A stretch of 64,000 bases of DNA from Cephalotrichum gorgonifer (lineage: Eukaryota; Ascomycota; Sordariomycetes; Microascales; Microascaceae), in assembly GCA_900312665.1 (NCBI GenBank), contig ONZQ02000012.1, forward strand, positions 437,279 to 501,278, read 5' to 3'. The notes beneath the pieces are model-generated. The model was not told the origin of the DNA. It ran no database searches and saw only the letters and a program-made list of their open reading frames with translations. Both the position numbers and the translations under genes were made by a program. Positions 57,951 through 64,000 of this stretch are shown piece by piece. Numbering within the stretch: the stretch's first letter is position 1; each line of letters begins with the position of its first letter.

Positions 57951-60048
57951 TCAAGACTTTTCAATCCCATCAGACACCCCTCGGCCGGCCTCCTTCTCGA
58001 CGTCGCGCTCCACACTCTCCCTCCCGATATGACTATCATCCTCCGCGGGGACGTCCTCGTCCACGGCCACTCTCTTCCCCCCCATCGCCTCCCGCTCCGC
58101 CCGCCGCCTCATCCGGGCCAGATGCCTTTCCTTCTTCCTCTCAGCCCTCTCCTTTTCCTCCCTCATCTGCGTGATGACGGGACTCCGCTGGCGGATCCTC
58201 TCCCCGTACTTCCAGAAGATGACGGGTATGGGTACCATGGCCAGCTCGAGCAGCCCGAGCAGCGTCCCCGCCCACTGCGGCGTCATCTTCTCGTACATGC
58301 TCGGCCCCGCCAGGGGCAACACCGCGCCGAAGATGCTCCGCACGACGGTGTTCCCCGCCAGAGCGGATGCGGCGTAGATGCTATACGACGTGGCGAGATA
58401 GTTGGACCCGTAGATGAAGCACAAGCTGTTCCCCATGCCGAACGGGATCCCGAAGGCGATGGGGACGGCCCAGTGGATCGAGGTGGGGAGGCACGTCCAC
58501 GAGAATCCAAGCTGGCCGATGGGGGTCAGGACCGCGCCGATGATCAGGACGACCGCCGAGGCCTCGGGGAGCACGGCACCCGTCTCCGGGTCGCGCGGCC
58601 GCGAGTTGATGATGCGGCGGAAGACAGGCTCGCCAATGATGGTGAGGACGGTGCCGATGCCGATGCCGACGAAGGCGAGGCCCGAGATGCCGGGACCCCA
58701 GCCGCGGCCCTGGGAGAATACGATGGGGTAGGCAACGAAGCAGAGGTAGAGGATGCCGTAGACCAGAGATATCCTGTTTCCCGCCCCACCTCCATTAGAG
58801 CTCACTCACAACCCTCGGGTTTCCAGGGGTTATCTTACCAAGCGTTAAAGAACCACAGGATCGGCTCCGTGAAGCTCATGACGAACGGCCTCGACATGTT
58901 CTGTAGGAGGAGCTGCCACTTGGACTGGCGCTGGTCATACCTACTCCACCACCGGTCGTCGTCCGTCTCCTTCCTCAGCCTCGCGGCCTTGCGCCTCAGG
59001 ATCTCGGGCGCGTAGGTCTCCCTGCAGAAGGCCATGCCCAAGATGGCCGCGCCGGCGAGGATCATGACGATCCAGTTGTTCCACCGCCAGCCGAGGTACT
59101 GGAAGACGAAGCCGCCGATCATGGGCCCCGTGACGGGCCCGTTCAGGGGCGCGATGGACCAGAGGGACATGGCGAGGGCACGATACTCGTCTGTAGTGAC
59201 GTCAACTATCGACCCCGGACTGTTGGCGACGTAGGAGGCCGCGAAGAGGGCGCTGTTTTTGGAAAAGGTTAGCCGTATTCGGCACACAGGTTTTGCGACG
59301 CAAGTCCCACGTCTCGCTCGTCGCGCGCTGGAGAAGTGGCGCCGCCTTTTTTCAGAATAACTCACCCAAAGTACCTCACGACGATCATCTGGGTCAAGGA
59401 GGTCGCCAGCCCGGAGGGTATAATCAAAATTGTAGACACCGTCATGGATATTAGATATATCCTGTGGCGCCCGTACAGCTCGCTCAGGGGCGCGGCAATC
59501 AAGCTCCCCGTCGCGAGGCCCAGCAGGTACGTCGTTAGCCCCAGCGTCGCGACGGGGCTGCTCACGCCGAACTCGACTATGAGCCCCGGTATGGTCGAGG
59601 TGTACGAGGTGCTGTACAGCACGACGACCCAGCACGAGTACGAGAGGATGACGAGGGAGTAGGCGCGGTACCAGAGGGGCCAGTTGCGCGGGTCCTCGGG
59701 GTCGTTGGGCTCGAAGGTCACCTCGAAGTCGGCCGGGCGCGAGGCGGCGCTGCCGACGGAGGTCGCGGTGCGGGTGTAGGTCAGGGCCTCGCGCGCGGCC
59801 TCGGCCTCGGGGCTGGACTCCCCGGTTATGACGCGGGAGATGACCTCGTATGGGTAGGCATCTTCGTGGAGGGAGGGGGCGACGAGCGAGGCGGGCCGGC
59901 GGCGGCTGGTGGTAGAGTCGCGGTCGGTGGATGTGGACGAGGTGGACGAGGGTGAGGAGGGGATTGGAGCTGGAGAGGAGGATCTCCGGGCCGGAGTGGA
60001 AGGAGGGAGGGGATTATGAGGATGGCGCTTCTCCTCGTCGCTGTCCAT
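57951..60048 (-). CDS. MFS drug:H+ antiporter-type transporter (DHA1 family)
   Basis: The protein is 639 aa. Exons on the minus strand are 60048-59366, 59252-58839 and 58773-57951; introns are 113 and 65 nt. The second intron's acceptor (AAACAG at 58774) is chosen because it restores NAWISLVYGILYLCFVAYP. The first 120 residues are cytosolic and Ser/Pro-rich. The membrane part begins with the family hallmark DPEDPRNWPLWYRAYSL and shows 12 predicted helices, including TSYTSTIPGLIVEFGVS, the loop LYGRHRIYLISM and PLNGPVTGPMIGGF. The C-terminal tail is long, basic then acidic. Fungal relatives export drugs, polyamines or metabolites; the substrate is not evident and no biosynthetic cluster surrounds it. 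Confidence 0.92.
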
Positions 60049-61592
60049 GGCGGCGGCTCGAAACTTTTCGCGACACCTTTGTGTGGAATAGAATATGTAA
60101 TAATAATAGTAGTAATGAAGAGAAGCTATTTTACGACGAATGTATTTGACACCGCTGCTGGGACAAAGGTCTGTATAGATAATACGCAAATTACCATTTT
60201 TTTCGAGGGGAGGGAGGGAGAGAAAGGATAAACTGTTAATTCGGCGTCTTAGAGCGAATCAGAGGCACAGGGAGGACTCCAGGACTCCGGGATCCCACGA
60301 TCCCACGATGGACCGTGGAGAGGAATTTCTGGGGTGAGGCGTGTGTGAGTGAGCGTGTTTCTGCCCAACAGCTTTCAGGAGATAAGACGTCTGTTTTTTT
60401 TTGGCTAGAGTAGGAAGGAGCATGAGGAAAAAAATTGCCCAAGCTCAATTGCGCCATGACCAGTTTGGGGGGGGGGGGGCATCGATCGTGGTAATACTTG
60501 AAAGAAAGAGAGGCCCCTCTCCTCACCCCATAGCCGAGGCTAGTCCCGATGTGCTACGCCGGGAAAACGATGCCGGACCGGGCCTCAATACGGAAAGAGG
60601 GGGGACTTTTCAGGGGACCGGAGTTGGGGGGTAATCTTACAAACCAGAGAGATGGAGGACCTTTTGGGAGCAAATCTGGGATCAAATACCGGGGTGGGGT
60701 CCATGGCTGCGCTAGGTCATGGGTCTTGGGTGAGTGGATCGCCGGTCGTCGGAACATTGATGGAAGGGCGTGGTCGTGGGGTGCGGGTCCAGGTGCGGGT
60801 CCAGGTATGGGTCGGCTCGGCTCCGGTGTGCGCCCCCCGCCTGGCTTTTCAATTTTTTTCTCCCGAAAATGAGACGTCCTGCTGTTAGATGCGGGCTCCG
60901 GAAGTCGGAGGGCCGGGGTGTTAGTAGGAGGCGGAGCGGTGCTCGGCCCGATATCTGCAATGGTCCACTTGTAAGTGACTTCGGCCGTATTGAGCCGTGA
61001 GATTCGACCCGATGACATGCTCGGGTCGACATCCTTCGGTCCTCCCCCAGCATTATTAGTTCAAAATACAAGCAGTGTGGGTAGTATTCCGGGGGCGGTA
61101 ACAATGCATGGGAAGGTGGCTTGCAGCTCCGGGGGGGACGATGTTGTAAGAGCCGGCGAGTCGGCGAGTGATACTGCGGGTGGGTGGGGGGACATAATAT
61201 ATAGGTCAATGGTGTGCAGTTGTTTCGTTCGGGAGGAGAGAAATAATGCGAGTCATGGGTGCCGTTGACAGCATGAGTACGTACCCGTCAAGGAGTCAAG
61301 CCTGAAATCGCTGGGATTGGTCCGGAGGTGTGGAGCGGGTCGGCATCATTAGTTGCTGTGCTTCGGCCGAAAATCGGGTCCGGGGCCCGGGGTGCCTCTT
61401 ACATGCAACGACAATTACTAGGACGACTACTCAGAAGCTTTACACCGGTAGAATAAGGTATCCGTTGGTATAATATGGTATTCGCTTCGTTATTGCATGG
61501 ACAGTCCATGTGTCTTTTTAGATCCCGTGAGCTACATTAGGCGCTTAGTTTAAGTAACATCGCAAGTTAAACCACCACAGACAGGACTTATA
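60049..61592. other. intergenic region upstream of the MFS gene
   Basis: It contains a G13 tract at 60467-60479 and short GT-rich repeats near 60780-60815, but no frame that could be supported as a gene. Confidence 0.5.
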
Positions 61593-62690
61593 TCACCCCG
61601 CGACGAGCTCATTGCCCCTTTCCTCTTTTACGAGATCTCTGCTATTATCTTCGACTAGCTCCTGCACATCCCCATCGAGTGCGGCGGCATGGCCTGATTC
61701 ATCTACTGGAAGCCTCTGTGCGAACGACGATGGGAGCGAGACATATCCCCCTATATCAAATATGAACCCCAAAACAACTATCCACCTCGTAGTCCCGATT
61801 CCAATCCTCAGTATCTGCAGGTGAATCCACGCCCTCGACCTCGACTTCTCTCTCTCCCCGTCTTCGACCGTCTGGGGTGGCTCGACCCCGTCCCACCCAG
61901 CACCAGCTGAGACCGCTTCACCTGTTGTAGCAGACCCGGGCCTGTCCCCACGGTCGTATCTCTTCAGACGTAGCCAGTATAGACGACCCTCTTTTAGATC
62001 TACGTCGGGAGCAGCCACTCCCTCGCATGGCCCTTAACTTCCCCATGTTTCCTCCAAGACGATTCCATCAGGGCCCGAGGTCTCATATAGCCTTTTGACA
62101 AAGTACCTTCTCATCAATCCGGGTACTCTACTACAATCCCGGCCCCAATACGTACCAGACCTACCGTTTCCCTGCTAACACGGGTATCTCGTCTTCGGAG
62201 ATCCTCTCCTCATCCGCCAGGACCAACCACAGTCGGCCAGGGACATTATAACTCGTCCGGTGCGGAAGAGAGACCCCCGAAAGCAGAGGTTCTCATGCCA
62301 TCTTCCCCCAAACCTCTCACAGCACGAATATGAGCACTCACGTCCCACAAGGTCGCTCACACTCCAAAATCCATGTCCACTCCCACTCTCACTCCGTGAC
62401 GGGAGACCAAAAATCAGGACGAATCCGTCGCCTCACTCACCGACGAACCATTCAACCCATGAAGCCTCGTCACAAAATCGCAGAGCCTGTTCGTCCCTCT
62501 TACGAAGGACGAGAAACTCGCCACGTACGTGGCCGGGTAGCACCGACACCTATACCCACCTAGATTTACTCGCACCCTCTCCACCCCGCTCGGCCTCCCC
62601 CGAAGAACAGGGTATCACGGGAGGCTCCCTTCGGTGCGAGGTAGCCCCGTCGGCCGCTCGGTCTAACGACGTACCGAACGGGTCTGTCAT
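61593..62690 (-). CDS. possible multi-exon gene of unknown family (uncertain model)
   Basis: Several protein-like frames follow each other on the minus strand. A start at 62690 (MTDPFGTSLDRAADGATSH) could splice at 62560 to 62498 (GTNRLCDFVTRLHGLNGSS), with a GTGAGT donor at 62440. Later segments include SGHGFWSVSDLVGRE, LADEERISEDEIPVLAGK and RRYFVKRLYETSGPDGIV. The final open frame, 62018-61593, encodes RLYWLRLKRYDRG, a hydrophobic segment RWIVVLGFIFDIGGYVSL and an acidic end. The middle introns could not be resolved, and some junctions may hide frameshifts, so it may be a pseudogene. No family was recognised. Confidence 0.35.
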
Positions 62691-63801
62691 TTTCTCCTAG
62701 AGACAGGTAGGTCTGACATGTGTGAGGCTCACGGGGAAGGGTGAGGGTTAAGATGGGGACAAACAGAGAAATCTGTTGGCGTGGGTGTTGCGGCGAGTCC
62801 CGTCTTTCCTGCGACAAAACCGACGACAAGACAGAATCAACTTGTCAGGAAATTGACGGCTAGGAAGACATGGAGAAAGCCATTCTCTCCCGCGTTTCTG
62901 AACCAAAGCTTGGAGGTAGCGAAAACGATAGAGGTAACAAAACATAACTCACCATCGACAAGGCAACATCGTATCTGACACGAACAAGGCAAAGCAGGGG
63001 AGCCCAATACTCATTACACCTCTGTATCCGTCGAGCAAGTTAACTCATCGCATGTCCTACTCTTATACATTTTTCGTGTCTGCCCATACAAACATTGTAT
63101 ATATATAAGCTCAATACGTAAATATCCCCCCTTTCCCTCTCTCCATATCCCATGGCGACTCTCCCCCCAACGAGCAAGAAATAATCTAGCCTCTCTCTTA
63201 AACATCATATATACAATGGAAGTAAAATGAACATTTATTAAGCATGGCGAGAAGCACATTGTGCACCGACCTGGCTTCTTGAACAGGACCTTCGCCCAGG
63301 GTGAGTGAGAGAGGTTTGAGGTATTAGCGATCGCATCAAAGCTCGGAGAATCGTATACACATTCCATTTGCCTCCTATTTCGCCCTTCTTAGGACCCTAA
63401 GCCGCCCCAACGCCGCCGGGATACACCCTCCCGCCCAGCTCAAACAAGGTAAATTAATCCTGCTTCTCCTCTCCCAACCGAAACCGAACCCGAAGCTCGC
63501 CATTTTTTTTTCCCCATGAGACACTTAAAACTAAAGAAAATGGAAGAAAAAAAATCCGGTATATATCCAAAGTTATAACCCCCATCCCCTTCCATAGACT
63601 CTATTCCACAATCGTAAACGGGCAGCACCCGTATAAGAGAAAAAGAGAAGAGAAATATCATGACTATCAAAGAACTCCCACGCCCCTTCCCAAACCCCCC
63701 CAAGACCTTGACGACATAGATATAGAAAAAGACAGGAAGAACATAGTCATTACGCCTCAAGTTGCACCTGCGTTCGCTCGCCGGACGGCGGGCGGGGGGA
63801 A
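62691..63801. other. intergenic region, right end
   Basis: The right half (63050-63780) is AT-rich with TATATATAA runs and is probably the 3' untranslated region of the gene cut by the right edge. No ORF was supported. Confidence 0.5.
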
Positions 63802-64000
63802 TTAAAAGTGAAACCGCAGCTCATAGCCGCGGCCCTTCTCCTGCTGCCCGTTCGCCCCCTCGTCATCCCCGGTATCGATCATCATCTCCCACTCCGTCTT
63901 CAGCTTAGCCGCGCCCCTCTCCACCACCTCCAACGTCATGTCCTGCCCCTCCTTCGTCTCTCGTACCACGTCGTCGTCTATCTCGACCTCCACGCCGCCC
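63802..64000 (-). CDS. 3' end of a gene running off the right edge
   Basis: Sixty-six C-terminal codons are visible, open to the window edge and ending in TAA at 63802. The encoded tail is strongly charged (EVEIDDDVVRETKEGQ, KTEWEMMIDTGDDEG) and ends GRGYELRFHF. Codons end mainly in G or C, as in neighbouring real genes, unlike the AT-rich sequence just beyond the stop. The family was not recognised from this fragment. Confidence 0.6.
   Translation of the reverse strand, partial: GGVEVEIDDDVVRETKEGQDMTLEVVERGAAKLKTEWEMMIDTGDDEGANGQQEKGRGYELRFHF

Noticed and set aside
1..64000. CRISPR arrays, bacterial operons or ribosome binding sites
   Set aside because: The sequence is eukaryotic nuclear DNA with spliceosomal introns, and no array of spaced identical repeats is present.

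Overview
The window is nuclear DNA of a filamentous ascomycete (Pezizomycotina, most likely a Sordariomycete; this is inferred). Genes are split by short introns of about 48-128 nt, with GTAAGT-like donors, CTAAC/CTGAC branch points close to the 3' site and CAG/TAG acceptors. The protein set is typical of such fungi: Skn7 with an HSF domain fused to a receiver domain, Ubp2, a short secreted tyrosinase, chitin-binding and proline-rich surface proteins, and the NDUFA11-type subunit of respiratory complex I. Gene models below were spliced by hand and every stated junction keeps frame; no transcript data were available.

The left part (1-29300) is gene-poor and rich in secreted proteins. It holds a small secreted protein (1636-2481), a three-domain chitin-binding protein (3048-3902), about 9 kb without a supportable gene (3903-12898) but with two perfect palindromes, a tyrosinase (12899-14369), and two very large secreted low-complexity proteins in tandem on the minus strand (15618-20522 and 22423-27317). 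The first contains an assembly gap (16602-17121) inside a Pro/Glu/Gln repeat; the gap length is out of frame with the flanking exon. The second is assembled from micro-exons of 18, 21 and 57 nt that build one continuous Trp-Pro-rich tract.

The right part (29300-60050) is dense and mostly housekeeping: Ubp2 deubiquitinase, complex I NDUFA11-type subunit, Msh2 mismatch repair, Trm10 tRNA methyltransferase, Pri1 primase, Skn7 stress regulator, a BTB protein, eIF2B-epsilon, an HAD/Swiss-Army-Knife RNA-repair-type protein, ribosomal protein eL43, a DUF167 protein and an MFS transporter. Perfect ACGCGT (MCB) boxes precede pri1 and ACGCGA-type boxes lie between msh2 and trm10, fitting G1/S control of replication and repair genes.

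The most interesting element is at about 35300-36200. Three paralogous 80-83 nt box C/D snoRNA-like sequences each sit in their own intron of a spliced, apparently non-coding transcript directly downstream of the complex I gene. Their D boxes lie 70-74 nt from the 3' splice sites, and an internal hairpin is preserved among copies by paired changes.

The last 4 kb is mostly intergenic, with one uncertain multi-exon gene (61593-62690) and the 3' end of a gene that runs off the right edge.
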